A stretch of DNA of 40,381 nt from Acidiferrobacter sp. (GTDB taxonomy: Bacteria > Pseudomonadota > Gammaproteobacteria > Acidiferrobacterales > Acidiferrobacteraceae): assembly GCA_027449165.1 (NCBI GenBank), contig DAIDMD010000033.1, positions 1 through 40,381 on the forward strand, written 5' to 3'. This document shows positions 19,505 through 28,389 of the stretch, one piece after another. Every line of letters begins with the position of its first letter. Position 1 is the first letter of the stretch. The notes under the pieces were generated by a model. It was not told the origin of the DNA, ran no database searches, and saw only the letters and a list, made by a program, of their open reading frames with translations. A program made the position numbers and the translations under genes.

Positions 19505-20419
19505 TTAGCGCGCCCCCTTGGCGGCGATCTCCTCAAGCCTGCGGGCCCGGATGATCTGGCCGTTCAGGCCAGCCTCTTTGGCGCTTCCGCCATAAGCCAC
19601 CGTCATGAGCTGGCTATAGTAAGTCACGGGAATATTGAATTTGGTCCCGTAGCGCTTATTGATCTGGCCCTGGTAGACCTCGACGTTCATCTGACATACC
19701 GGGCAAGGCGTCACGATCATGTCGGCGCCGTGATCGTAGGCCGATTCGATGATTTTCTTAATCTGGGCCTGACTCTTCTCCGGCTCGGAAAACGCCAACG
19801 CCCCGCCGCAGCAGGTGACCTTTTGATCGTATTTCTCGACCGGCTCGCCGCCCACGATCTCGATGAGCCGGTCGAGGTATTTCGGGTTCTCGAACGACTC
19901 CCCGGCGATCCCGAACGGGCGATTCGTCTGGCACCCCACATAACCCGCGAACTTGATGCCCTCCAGGGGCTTGACGACCGGCTTCTTCAGCTCGTCGTAG
20001 CCCAGGTCCTCGATCAGGACCTCCACCATGTGGCGGACCTCCTGCTCGCCCTTGTACTGAAGGTTCATGCCGGCCTCCCGCAGGGCCTCGTTGGTCTCGG
20101 CGAGCAGGTCGGCGTCATGGGCGAGCCGGTCCTTGGTCTCCTTCGCCCCGAGCCAGCAGGCGGCGCAGGTGGCGACCACGTCCTGGCCCTTGTTTGCCTG
20201 TTCGGAGATGGCGAGGTTGCGCGCGTTCATGACGTGGCGCGGCAATTCGCCGCCCTCGGCGTACCCGATGGAGGCGCCGCAGCAGTTCCAATCGGGGATC
20301 TCGTTCAGCTTCACATCGAGCTTCTTGCACATCGCCTCGACCGACACCATGTAATTGGACGCGGATGTCAGCCGCTCGGACGAGCAGCCCGGATAGAAAG
20401 AATATTCTTTTCTGGCCAT
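19505..20419 (-). CDS. hdrB: Heterodisulfide reductase subunit B-like protein, two CCG domains
   Basis: YSFYPGCSSE...DWNCCGASIGY...ATCAACWLG and YVGCQTNRPF...VTCCGGALAF...VTPCPVCQMN. Confidence 0.92.
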   Translation of the reverse strand: MARKEYSFYPGCSSERLTSASNYMVSVEAMCKKLDVKLNEIPDWNCCGASIGYAEGGELPRHVMNARNLAISEQANKGQDVVATCAACWLGAKETKDRLAHDADLLAETNEALREAGMNLQYKGEQEVRHMVEVLIEDLGYDELKKPVVKPLEGIKFAGYVGCQTNRPFGIAGESFENPKYLDRLIEIVGGEPVEKYDQKVTCCGGALAFSEPEKSQAQIKKIIESAYDHGADMIVTPCPVCQMNVEVYQGQINKRYGTKFNIPVTYYSQLMTVAYGGSAKEAGLNGQIIRARRLEEIAAKGAR

Positions 20420-20430
20420 ATCGATACCCC

Positions 20431-21054
20431 TTAGGCGGCAAAGCCCTTGCGTCGATCCTCGATCTCCCGCGCCTTCTTCAGCATCCGATGGATGCCCTTC
20501 TTGTCCTTACAACCCTTGTGGCTCACGAAACCAAAGGGGTTCAGGCGCCGGGTCTTCAGCATCCCGAGCCCGATGTCCTTCATGGCCCACGCCCGGGCGA
20601 TGCCGGTCTTGAACCCGTCCATGAAATAGAGCCCCACCGACAGCTCGATCTCGTTTACGCGCCCGGACTTCGTGAGGTTGTTCCAGAACATCTTCGCGAA
20701 GCGCCTGGTGGGATTCATCTTGGGGGCAAGCCCAAGCCTGTGGGCATAGTTGGCGAGCCCGTGCATGATATGGGTGATCGGCAGCTCGCGCGGACAGCGG
20801 ACGATGCAGTTGTAGCAGGACGTGCACATCCACATCGACTCGCTCTTCAAGACCTCTTCGCGGCGCCCCGCGCGGATCATCATGAAGATCTCCTGCGGCG
20901 GGTGTTCCCAGGCAGGGCCGAGCGGGCAGGAGCCCGAGCACACCCCGCACTGCATGCACATCTTGACCCACTGGCCTTCCTCGACGTTCGCCTCGACCTC
21001 CTTAAGGAAGTTGTTGCGATACTGCTCCGCCATTGCCGTGTTGATATCGCCCAC
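20431..21054 (-). CDS. hdrC: Heterodisulfide reductase subunit C-like 2x[4Fe-4S] protein
   Basis: CMQCGVCSGSCPLGPAW and CTSCYNCIVRCPRELP; no long hydrophobic heme-b domain. Confidence 0.9.
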   Translation of the reverse strand: MGDINTAMAEQYRNNFLKEVEANVEEGQWVKMCMQCGVCSGSCPLGPAWEHPPQEIFMMIRAGRREEVLKSESMWMCTSCYNCIVRCPRELPITHIMHGLANYAHRLGLAPKMNPTRRFAKMFWNNLTKSGRVNEIELSVGLYFMDGFKTGIARAWAMKDIGLGMLKTRRLNPFGFVSHKGCKDKKGIHRMLKKAREIEDRRKGFAA

Positions 21055-21063
21055 TGTGGCCTC

Positions 21064-23301
21064 CTAGAAACCCTTGAACGGACTCATGCCGATTTCCTGG
21101 ATCTTGGCGGCGTAGTCGTTGATGAGCTCCGGGACCCTCGCGATGGCGGCGATGGCCACCTCGAGCAATCGGACCCGATCTTTCTCCAGGTTCAAATTCT
21201 TCAAAGTGTCGTCGATCTTGCTCATACGGTAGTTCGCGAGCTCCGAGCCTTTCACGAAATGGCACTGATACTCGTCGCCGTGCCGGCAACCCATCAGCAT
21301 CACCCCGTCGTAGCCGCTGTTCAAGGCATCCGTGATCCAGATCATGTTCACCGAGCCGAGACAGCGGACCGGCACGGGGCGGATGAACGCGCTCGACGTG
21401 TGCCCGGAGACGCCGGCCATGTCGAGCGCCGGATAGGCGTCGTTCTCGCAGGCCAGCAGCAGGATGCGCGGCTTTTCCGAAAACTCGTCCGGGACATCGA
21501 TGGCCTTGATCTGCGAGCCCACGCTGTCGACCGAGTAGTTCTCGAACGAGATGACGCGCACCGGGCATGCGCCCATGCAGGTCCCGCAGCGGCGGCAGCG
21601 CCCTTCGTTGAACTGCGGATAGCGCTGCTCGTCTTCGTCGATCGCCCCGAACGGGCACTCGACCGTGCAGCGCTTGCACTGCGTGCACCCCTCGCGGCGG
21701 AAGGTGGGGAAGCTCAAATCGCCCGACCGCGGATGGGCGGCGCGCCCGAGACCGGCGTTTTCCACCGCCTGGATGGCCTTCAGGGCCGCCCCGGTCGCAT
21801 CCTCCACGGCCTGGGCGATGTCCATGGGCCGGCGCACGGGGCCCGCCGCATAAATGCCGGTCCGCCGGGTTTCGTACGGGAAGCAGATGAAGTGCGAGTC
21901 CGTAAAGCCATATTTCAGCTGGGGGATGTCCGGGCCCTGGCGGTAGGTGAGATTCAGGACCGACACCGCGTGCTCGCCGGCCTTCACGCCGTCGATGTCC
22001 TGGGCATCGGGCGGAATGTCGATATTGACGCCCGAGTTCGGGACCTGGCCCGTGGCCAGAACGACCAGATCCACGCCGCTCATGGTCGCCGCCTTGTCGT
22101 CTAGGATCAGGTCGTGGAAATGGACGGTCGCCGACCCGTTGCCGCCGACCTCGACCTGGGCGACCTTGCCCTTGGTGAAGATCACGCCCTTTCTTTGGGC
22201 GCTGCGGTAGAAGTCCTCGCCGTTGCCCGGCGTACGCAGGTCGGTGTAGATGATCGCCGTATCGATGTCGGGATTCTGCTCCTTGAAGTACATCGCCTGC
22301 TTCATGCTGGTGTTGCAGCAGTGGCCGGAGCAATACTTGAGATGGGTACCGGTTGCGTCGCGCTGGCCCGCGCACTGGACGAAAACGACGCTCTTGATCT
22401 CTTTGCCGTCCGAGGGGCGGCGCATGGGCTCGCCCCTGGCCGCGGCAGCGCGCGCCAGGGCCTCGAGACCGGCCTGATCGACGACGTTTTGGCTCTTGCC
22501 GTAGCCGAACTCCGGGAGCTTGGTCGCGTCATACGGGGTAAACCCGCTCGCCATGACGATCGCGCCCACGTTCTCGGTCTTTGTGCCGCCGCTTTCGGCG
22601 GTGATATCGACACTGAACCGTCCGGGGGCGCCACTCGTGCGCGTCGTCGTGGAATTGAGAAACACCGTGATGCGCGGATCCTGCGTGACCGCCGCGGCCA
22701 TCGCCTCGACACCCGTCGCCTGCGGATCGGCGAACGGTTCGCGGTACGGAATTCGCTTGTGGAGCTTGGCCATATAGCCGCCGAGCGTCCCGGCCTTCTC
22801 CACCAGCAGCACCTCGTAGCCGGCGCGCGCCGCCTCGAGGGCCGCGGTCATCCCGGTGACGCCGCCGCCCACCACCAGGATGCGCTTGTTGGTCCCATGC
22901 TCAGGGTTGGGCGTCGGCGCGACGATCTTTTTGGCCTCGGCGCAGCCCATGCGCATATAGTCGGCGGCCATCTCCTGGGTCAGTTCGCGCGCCTCTTCAG
23001 CGGCCGGCTGCGACCATATGACCTGCTCGCGCAGGTTCACGCGCGACACCGCCACGTTCTCGAAGTTGAAGGCCTCGGCCTTGGCCCGGCGCGAGCACGC
23101 GCCGATCACCACCCGGTTCACGCCCTCGTCGATGTCCTTCTGGATCATCGCCACGCCCTGGCTGTTGCACAGAAATTCGTGCTCGCGCACCACGTGCGCC
23201 TTGCCCTCCTTCTGCGCGACCAAGGTCAGCGCCTTGGTATCCAGACGCTCCCCAAGGCCGCAGCCCTGGCATACATAGGCGCCGATCTTCATATCCGCCA
23301 T
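21064..23301 (-). CDS. qmoB: QmoB-like protein (HdrA-like flavoprotein, ferredoxin motifs, MvhD-like C terminus)
   Basis: 745 aa: ILVVGGGVTGMTAALEAARAGYEVLLVEK, TQCKRCTVECPFGAID...CRRCGTCMGACPVRVISF, C-terminal ILLLACENDAYPALD...PVRCLGSVNMIWITDALNSGYDGVMLMGCRHGDEYQCHF. Confidence 0.88.
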   Translation of the reverse strand: MADMKIGAYVCQGCGLGERLDTKALTLVAQKEGKAHVVREHEFLCNSQGVAMIQKDIDEGVNRVVIGACSRRAKAEAFNFENVAVSRVNLREQVIWSQPAAEEARELTQEMAADYMRMGCAEAKKIVAPTPNPEHGTNKRILVVGGGVTGMTAALEAARAGYEVLLVEKAGTLGGYMAKLHKRIPYREPFADPQATGVEAMAAAVTQDPRITVFLNSTTTRTSGAPGRFSVDITAESGGTKTENVGAIVMASGFTPYDATKLPEFGYGKSQNVVDQAGLEALARAAAARGEPMRRPSDGKEIKSVVFVQCAGQRDATGTHLKYCSGHCCNTSMKQAMYFKEQNPDIDTAIIYTDLRTPGNGEDFYRSAQRKGVIFTKGKVAQVEVGGNGSATVHFHDLILDDKAATMSGVDLVVLATGQVPNSGVNIDIPPDAQDIDGVKAGEHAVSVLNLTYRQGPDIPQLKYGFTDSHFICFPYETRRTGIYAAGPVRRPMDIAQAVEDATGAALKAIQAVENAGLGRAAHPRSGDLSFPTFRREGCTQCKRCTVECPFGAIDEDEQRYPQFNEGRCRRCGTCMGACPVRVISFENYSVDSVGSQIKAIDVPDEFSEKPRILLLACENDAYPALDMAGVSGHTSSAFIRPVPVRCLGSVNMIWITDALNSGYDGVMLMGCRHGDEYQCHFVKGSELANYRMSKIDDTLKNLNLEKDRVRLLEVAIAAIARVPELINDYAAKIQEIGMSPFKGF

Positions 23302-23304
23302 GTC

Positions 23305-24588
23305 CTAACCCTCCGCCTTCGCCACGCGGTTCACCACCTGCACCGCGCGCAGGACGCTCGCTGTGGCACTCTGCACCGACCGGTTCACGTCGAGCGCGTT
23401 GGCCGCGCATCCGGCGCCGAATATGCCGCCGTCGGTCGGGCCCAACTCGATAAAACCGCTCGCATCGACCGCGACGCCGGCGATCGCCTTCGCGTCCGCA
23501 CTCGGCTCCATGCCGACTGCGAGCACGCACAGGTCGTGGCGATTGTCGTAGCGGTGGTAACCCTCGGTATCGACGCCATGCAGAATGACATCGCCCGTCG
23601 CCTCGTCCTCCGTGATGTTGGCGACCTTGGATTTCACGAAGCGGACCGTGGAATCGGCCTGCACCTTCTGATAGAAGTCCTCGAACCGGTCGATGGCGCG
23701 GATATCGATGTAATAGATGGTCGATTGCGCCTCGTCGCCGAAGCGTTCGCGCATATAGGTCGTCTGCTTGAGCGACGCCATGCAGCAGATACGCGAGCAG
23801 TGCTTGAGATGGTTGCGATCGCGCGACCCGGCGCACTGGATAAAGGCGACGTTCTTGGCCTCCTTGCCGTCCGATGGGCGAACGATGCGGCCCCCCGTGG
23901 GACCGCGCGGGTCCGACAGGCGCTCGAACTCGACGCTCGTGATGACGTTATCGAAGCGATCATAGCCGTAAGGCTGGATCTTGGCGGCATCATAGGGACG
24001 CCACCCGGTCGCCCACACCACCGCGCCGGCGGTCAAGGTGATCGTCTCGGGCTTCATGTCGAGATCGACGGCGCCGTACTTGCACGCCTCCCTGGCCTTC
24101 TCGGCGTCGGGGGTCCCGAGGATGGACGGGTCGATGACGTAGCGCTGCGGATAAGCCATGAGCGACGGCAGATAGGCGGCCTTCATGCGGCTCATGCCGT
24201 AATCGAAGGGGTTGGGGATCTCGGTGGCGACCGCCTCGCCGCAGGCGCCGCAGGCGGTGCAGTGGTCGTTTACGTAGCGCGGGTGGAGGGTGACCGAGAT
24301 CTTGTAGTCGCCGGCGCGGCCCTCCACCTTGAGGACCTCGGCCTGGGTGAGGACCCGGATGCGTTTGTTGCCGCGCAACCGGCGGAGATTGATCTCCATG
24401 CCGCAGGTCGGGTGGCATAGTTTCGGGAAATATTTATAGAGCTGATTGACGCGACCCCCTAGCGAGGGCGCCCGTTCGAGCAGGATGACGTTCTTCCCGG
24501 TCTCGGCGGCCTCGACGGCCGCGGTCATGCCGCTTATGCCGCCGCCGACCACCACGATGGTCTCATGTGTTGCGACTACGTCCGCCAT
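23305..24588 (-). CDS. qmoA: QmoA-like protein (HdrA-like flavoprotein)
   Basis: IVVVGGGISGMTAAVEAAETGKNVILLERAPSLGGRVNQLYKYFPKLCHPTCGMEINLRRL...CTACGACGEAVATEIPNPFDYGMSRMKAAYLP; precedes qmoB. Confidence 0.88.
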   Translation of the reverse strand: MADVVATHETIVVVGGGISGMTAAVEAAETGKNVILLERAPSLGGRVNQLYKYFPKLCHPTCGMEINLRRLRGNKRIRVLTQAEVLKVEGRAGDYKISVTLHPRYVNDHCTACGACGEAVATEIPNPFDYGMSRMKAAYLPSLMAYPQRYVIDPSILGTPDAEKAREACKYGAVDLDMKPETITLTAGAVVWATGWRPYDAAKIQPYGYDRFDNVITSVEFERLSDPRGPTGGRIVRPSDGKEAKNVAFIQCAGSRDRNHLKHCSRICCMASLKQTTYMRERFGDEAQSTIYYIDIRAIDRFEDFYQKVQADSTVRFVKSKVANITEDEATGDVILHGVDTEGYHRYDNRHDLCVLAVGMEPSADAKAIAGVAVDASGFIELGPTDGGIFGAGCAANALDVNRSVQSATASVLRAVQVVNRVAKAEG

Positions 24589-24697
24589 TAAGCGATCTCC
24601 TCAGGGGTGGCGTTCGCCGAAGCCGGCCGCGGCTCGCGCCGCGGGGGGGCCGCCCACGTTATACGCTCAAGGGACCCGCGAAGGCCAGGGCCGTAGT

Positions 24698-24720
24698 TAG
24701 AAACTTTCTATGGCGCCATA
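24698..24720. promoter_or_regulatory. Two abutting palindromes upstream of qmoA
   Basis: TAGAAA-C-TTTCTA (24698-24710) overlapping TATGGCGCCATA (24709-24720); both perfect. Confidence 0.45.
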
Positions 24721-24789
24721 AGAGACCGCATGGACGGAAACCGGGTCGGCCGGCTGTGCGGCCCGCGCGGGAGGGTCCCCCGACGCCCT

Positions 24790-24804
24790 AAATAATCATT
24801 CTCA
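24790..24804. promoter_or_regulatory. Candidate Fur-type site
   Basis: Minus strand TGAGAATGATTATTT matches 11 of 14 informative positions of the 7-1-7 motif TGATAATnATTATCA; AT-rich island in a GC-rich intergenic region. Confidence 0.45.
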
Positions 24805-24896
24805 ATTGTGGAGAGAGACGCCGCGGCCGTCAATCGCTTTTTGGATCATCGGCGGTTTGGCATACTGTAGGGCCTTGCGCGCGGCGAAGAGACGAG

Positions 24897-25715
24897 GTGC
24901 CCGTGAAACCAGGCGTTGTGAGAACCGAGGCGCTCCTCATCACGAAGGAGCCGTATTACGAACCGCAAGGCGACGAGATCCTCTTGTTCGAGAGCGCCTA
25001 CCGCAACCGGATCCCGGTCCTGCTGAAGGGCCCCACGGGCTGCGGAAAGACGCGCTTCATGGAACATATGGCCTGGCGGCTTAGGCGCCCGCTCGTGACC
25101 GTCTCCTGCCACGATGATCTCACCGCCTCCGATCTCGTGGGACGTTATCTGATAACCGCGGGCGACACCGCGTGGGTCGACGGGCCGCTGGCGCACGCGG
25201 TCAGGGTCGGGGGCATCTGCTACCTCGACGAAATCGTCGAGGCCCGCAAGGACACGACGGTGGTAATCCATCCGCTCGCCGACGACCGGCGGGTCTTGCC
25301 CATCGAGAAGACCGGGGAGGTCTTGCGCGCGCCGCCCGAATTCGCGTTGGCGATCTCCTATAATCCCGGCTACCAGAGCGTCCTGAAGGACCTGAAGCAG
25401 AGCACCCGCCAGCGCTTCGTGGCCCTCGAATTCGATTACCCGCCGGCCGACCTCGAGCAACGGATAGTCGACCGCGAAAGCGGGATCGGGGCGGAGACCG
25501 CCGCGAAGCTCGTCCGGTTCGCGGCGATGACGCGCAACCTGAAGGGCAGCGGCCTCGAGGAGGGCGCGAGCACCCGGCTCCTCGTGCACGCCGCCAAGCT
25601 CATGGTCTCGGGCATAAGCCCGGTGGCCGCGTGCCGGGGCGCCGTCGCCCAGGCGCTCACCGACGACCCGGAGATGGTCGCGGCCATCAACGAGCTCAGC
25701 GCCTCGCTCTTTTAG
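24897..25715 (+). CDS. MoxR-type AAA+ ATPase, CbbQ/NirQ/NorQ family
   Basis: [26 protein letters not shown]...[17 protein letters not shown]...[37 protein letters not shown]...[12 protein letters not shown]. Start may be GTG at 24903. Confidence 0.92.
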   Translation: MPVKPGVVRTEALLITKEPYYEPQGDEILLFESAYRNRIPVLLKGPTGCGKTRFMEHMAWRLRRPLVTVSCHDDLTASDLVGRYLITAGDTAWVDGPLAHAVRVGGICYLDEIVEARKDTTVVIHPLADDRRVLPIEKTGEVLRAPPEFALAISYNPGYQSVLKDLKQSTRQRFVALEFDYPPADLEQRIVDRESGIGAETAAKLVRFAAMTRNLKGSGLEEGASTRLLVHAAKLMVSGISPVAACRGAVAQALTDDPEMVAAINELSASLF

Positions 25716-25944
25716 CCTGCGCGAACCGGCGCAGGGCGGCCTCGTCCAAGCGATGACGGCAGATCTCGGCGCCTTCGTGCGCCAACACGGGGATGTCGAG
25801 GCCGTAGCGCTCCTCGAGGACCGGATCGCTTTCGATATCGACCGCGCGCACGGTCATGCCGAGCTCGGCCGCGAGCGGCGCAAGCGCCCGCGCCATATCC
25901 TCGCAGAGGTGGCAGTCGGGACGATGATAAAGGGTGATCTCCAT
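25696..25944 (-). CDS. Glutaredoxin-like (DUF836) protein
   Basis: [58 protein letters not shown]; CxxC motif CHLC. Confidence 0.87.
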   Translation of the reverse strand: MEITLYHRPDCHLCEDMARALAPLAAELGMTVRAVDIESDPVLEERYGLDIPVLAHEGAEICRHRLDEAALRRFAQAKRARR

Positions 25945-25968
25945 ACTCCCGAAGGGTAGCAGAAAGGG

Positions 25969-28107
25969 ATGAAGGATGTGACCGAATCGCGGGATGGGTG
26001 GACACGACAGATGACCGACCTTAAGCCCTGGACCGCCCCCGAGTGGGAGGACTGGCTGGACGAGGAGCTCGACGCGGCGCTTTCGCTGCGGCGCACGAGC
26101 CGGCCGGCGGCCATGGCGCTCGCCACGCTCGGCCGCGACCGGCAGGACTTTGCCCGCCACTGGATCGCCATCGTCGCCAAGACCAACCCCGAGCTCGCGT
26201 TTCATTTCGCCAACCGCGCGGCCGAGGGCTTGAGGCGCATGGCCCGGGACGACGCCGAGGCCTGGATCATCCAGGCCATGGACGTCTACGACAAGATGGG
26301 GCTCTACCCGGCGATCGCGGCGTTGGGCGACATCGAGACCTTTGCCGCGGCGCGCGAGCAACGTTCGCGGGCCGCGGCCCTCGAACAAGTCGGCCCGGTT
26401 CTCGAACTCTTCCTGCAAGGGCTTTCCGGAAGGCGGCTTAAACTCGAGGCCGGGGACCGTACGTTCAACGACACCGCGCGCATCCATCTCCCCGCGTCGC
26501 TTGCGCTGCTGCCGACCCGCGAGGCGAACCTGCGTCTTTATAAGGTCACGGCCGCCCATTTGTGGGCGCAGACCCGGTTCGGGACCTTCCCGGGCAACGA
26601 CCCGGAGCGGCTTGTGAATCGCTGCCACGCCTTCCCGGACGCCACCTATGCGTGCGGTCTCTTCCACGCCCTGGAGACCATCCGCCTGGACGCCTGCCTG
26701 GCCCGCGAGCTCCCGGGGCTGCACCGCGAGCTGCGCACCCTCCAGGACCGGCCGCCGGCACCCGCATCGTGGGCACCCTGGGTGGCCCGGCTCGAGGCCG
26801 CGGACGCGACCGTGGACGACTCCTACGAGGCGCTGGCCGCCCTTTACGGCGAGCCCCTCCCGGCACCGCACCTCTATCAAGGAACGCTCGACGCGGCGGC
26901 GGTCGCGGCGGCGCTTAAAAGCCGCCTGGAGGAGGAGCGCACGGCTTTGCAAAACGCGCTCAAGGCGCTCCTGGGCGACAAGCCGCCGCAGACCGCCGCG
27001 CCGGAGGAGCGGCGATTCACGGTCCACGACAAGGATGCCGGCCGCAACGACCCGACCTTGCTGCTCGACGGCCAGCCCCTGGCCGTGCCCCCGGACGTGC
27101 ACGCCCTGATGCGGTCGATTGCGCAGGACCTGGGCGAGATCCCCGACGAATATCTCGTGCCGGCCGGCGACGGGGCCTACGCCGCGGAGAGCGGGAAGAA
27201 GCCCGAGGATGTCTGGAAAGGGACCTACCACGAGGAGGGCGCGTTTCTCTACAACGAGTGGGACTACAAGCGTCAGCATTACCGCAAAGACTGGTGCGTC
27301 CTGCGGGAGCTGGACGTCCATCCCGCAGACGAGCCGTTCGTGGCCGAGACCTTGCGCAAATACGCCGGCCTTGCATCGCGCCTGCGCAAGACCTTCGAGG
27401 CGCTGCGCGGGGAGAACGCGACCCAGAGGCGCCAGAAGCATGGCGATGACGTCGATTTCGACGCGCTGGTCGAAGGCTTCGCGGACCTGCGCTCGGGCCG
27501 CGAGCTGCCCGACGGGCTCTTCCTGCGCAATAGCCGCTTCGCGCGCAATATCGCCGTGATGTTCATGGTCGACATGAGCGGCTCGACCAAGGGCTGGATC
27601 AACGACGCCGAGCGCGAGTCTCTGGTTCTGCTCTGCGAGGCCCTGGAGATCCTCGGCGACCGCTACGCCATTTACGGGTTTTCGGGGATTACGCGCAAGC
27701 GCTGCGAGATGTACCGCGTGAAGCGATTCGAGGACCGCTACGACGACACGGTCCGCGCCCGCATAACCGGCATAAAGCCCCGGGACTATACGCGGATGGG
27801 GGTCGCGATCCGCCACCTCTGCGGCATCCTAAATGGCGTCGAGGCGCGCACCAAGCTGCTCGTGACCTTGTCCGACGGCAAGCCCGACGACTACGACGGC
27901 TACCGGGGCGAGTACGGCATCGAGGACACGCGCCAGGCGCTGCTCGAGGCCAAGCGTGACGGCATCCATGCCTTTTGCATCACGATCGACACCGACGCCC
28001 GCGACTACCTCCCCCACATGTACGGGGCCGTGAACTACGCCCAGATAGACGACGTCCGCAAACTCCCCCTGAAGATCTCGGACATCTACCGCCATCTCAC
28101 CAGTTGA
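25969..28107 (+). CDS. VWA-domain protein, CbbO/NorD family
   Basis: C-terminal VWA with MIDAS FMVDMSGSTKGWINDAERESLVLLCEALEILGDRYAIYGFSG and VTLSDGKPDDYDGYRGEYGIEDTRQALLEAKRDGIHAFCITID. Start may be 26011. Confidence 0.9.
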   Translation: MKDVTESRDGWTRQMTDLKPWTAPEWEDWLDEELDAALSLRRTSRPAAMALATLGRDRQDFARHWIAIVAKTNPELAFHFANRAAEGLRRMARDDAEAWIIQAMDVYDKMGLYPAIAALGDIETFAAAREQRSRAAALEQVGPVLELFLQGLSGRRLKLEAGDRTFNDTARIHLPASLALLPTREANLRLYKVTAAHLWAQTRFGTFPGNDPERLVNRCHAFPDATYACGLFHALETIRLDACLARELPGLHRELRTLQDRPPAPASWAPWVARLEAADATVDDSYEALAALYGEPLPAPHLYQGTLDAAAVAAALKSRLEEERTALQNALKALLGDKPPQTAAPEERRFTVHDKDAGRNDPTLLLDGQPLAVPPDVHALMRSIAQDLGEIPDEYLVPAGDGAYAAESGKKPEDVWKGTYHEEGAFLYNEWDYKRQHYRKDWCVLRELDVHPADEPFVAETLRKYAGLASRLRKTFEALRGENATQRRQKHGDDVDFDALVEGFADLRSGRELPDGLFLRNSRFARNIAVMFMVDMSGSTKGWINDAERESLVLLCEALEILGDRYAIYGFSGITRKRCEMYRVKRFEDRYDDTVRARITGIKPRDYTRMGVAIRHLCGILNGVEARTKLLVTLSDGKPDDYDGYRGEYGIEDTRQALLEAKRDGIHAFCITIDTDARDYLPHMYGAVNYAQIDDVRKLPLKISDIYRHLTS

Positions 28108-28389
28108 GGCGTTCAGCAGTTCCCGATATGGCGATAACCGGGGAGGGCCTGGCCCAAAGGGGCGGTCTCATGCCAGGGAGCAAGAGCAGAGCGCGTTTTG
28201 CCCTGCACGGTGATGTTCAACAAACGCCCATCTCGATATACGAATTTCCAAACTATCTCCGCGATTACAAGCGGTGCCGCCCCTCGCATCGGGGATTGCT
28301 GTGAGGCATTCGGACCGATGGCGCCCGGCCCTCGCGGGGCGTAACATGGTCGGGCATTCCAAATTGTTGTCATGCTGGAGGTGTCGACG

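Noticed and set aside
22114-24420. 768-aa plus-strand ORF (also 20365..22104, 579 aa)
   Set aside because: Lies antisense to qmoB/qmoA and hdrC with Leu/Ala/Arg/His-biased shadow-frame composition and no recognisable domain; explained by GC-rich codon bias.
19505-24588. Methanogen-type HdrABC or sHdr sulfur-oxidation cluster
   Set aside because: Two HdrA-like proteins, one with an MvhD-like C terminus, fit QmoA/QmoB better; no lipoate-binding protein, TusA or DsrE genes adjacent as expected for sHdr.
25696-27816. 706-aa minus-strand ORF
   Set aside because: Only the last ~82 codons (glutaredoxin) look real; the rest is the shadow frame of the VWA gene.
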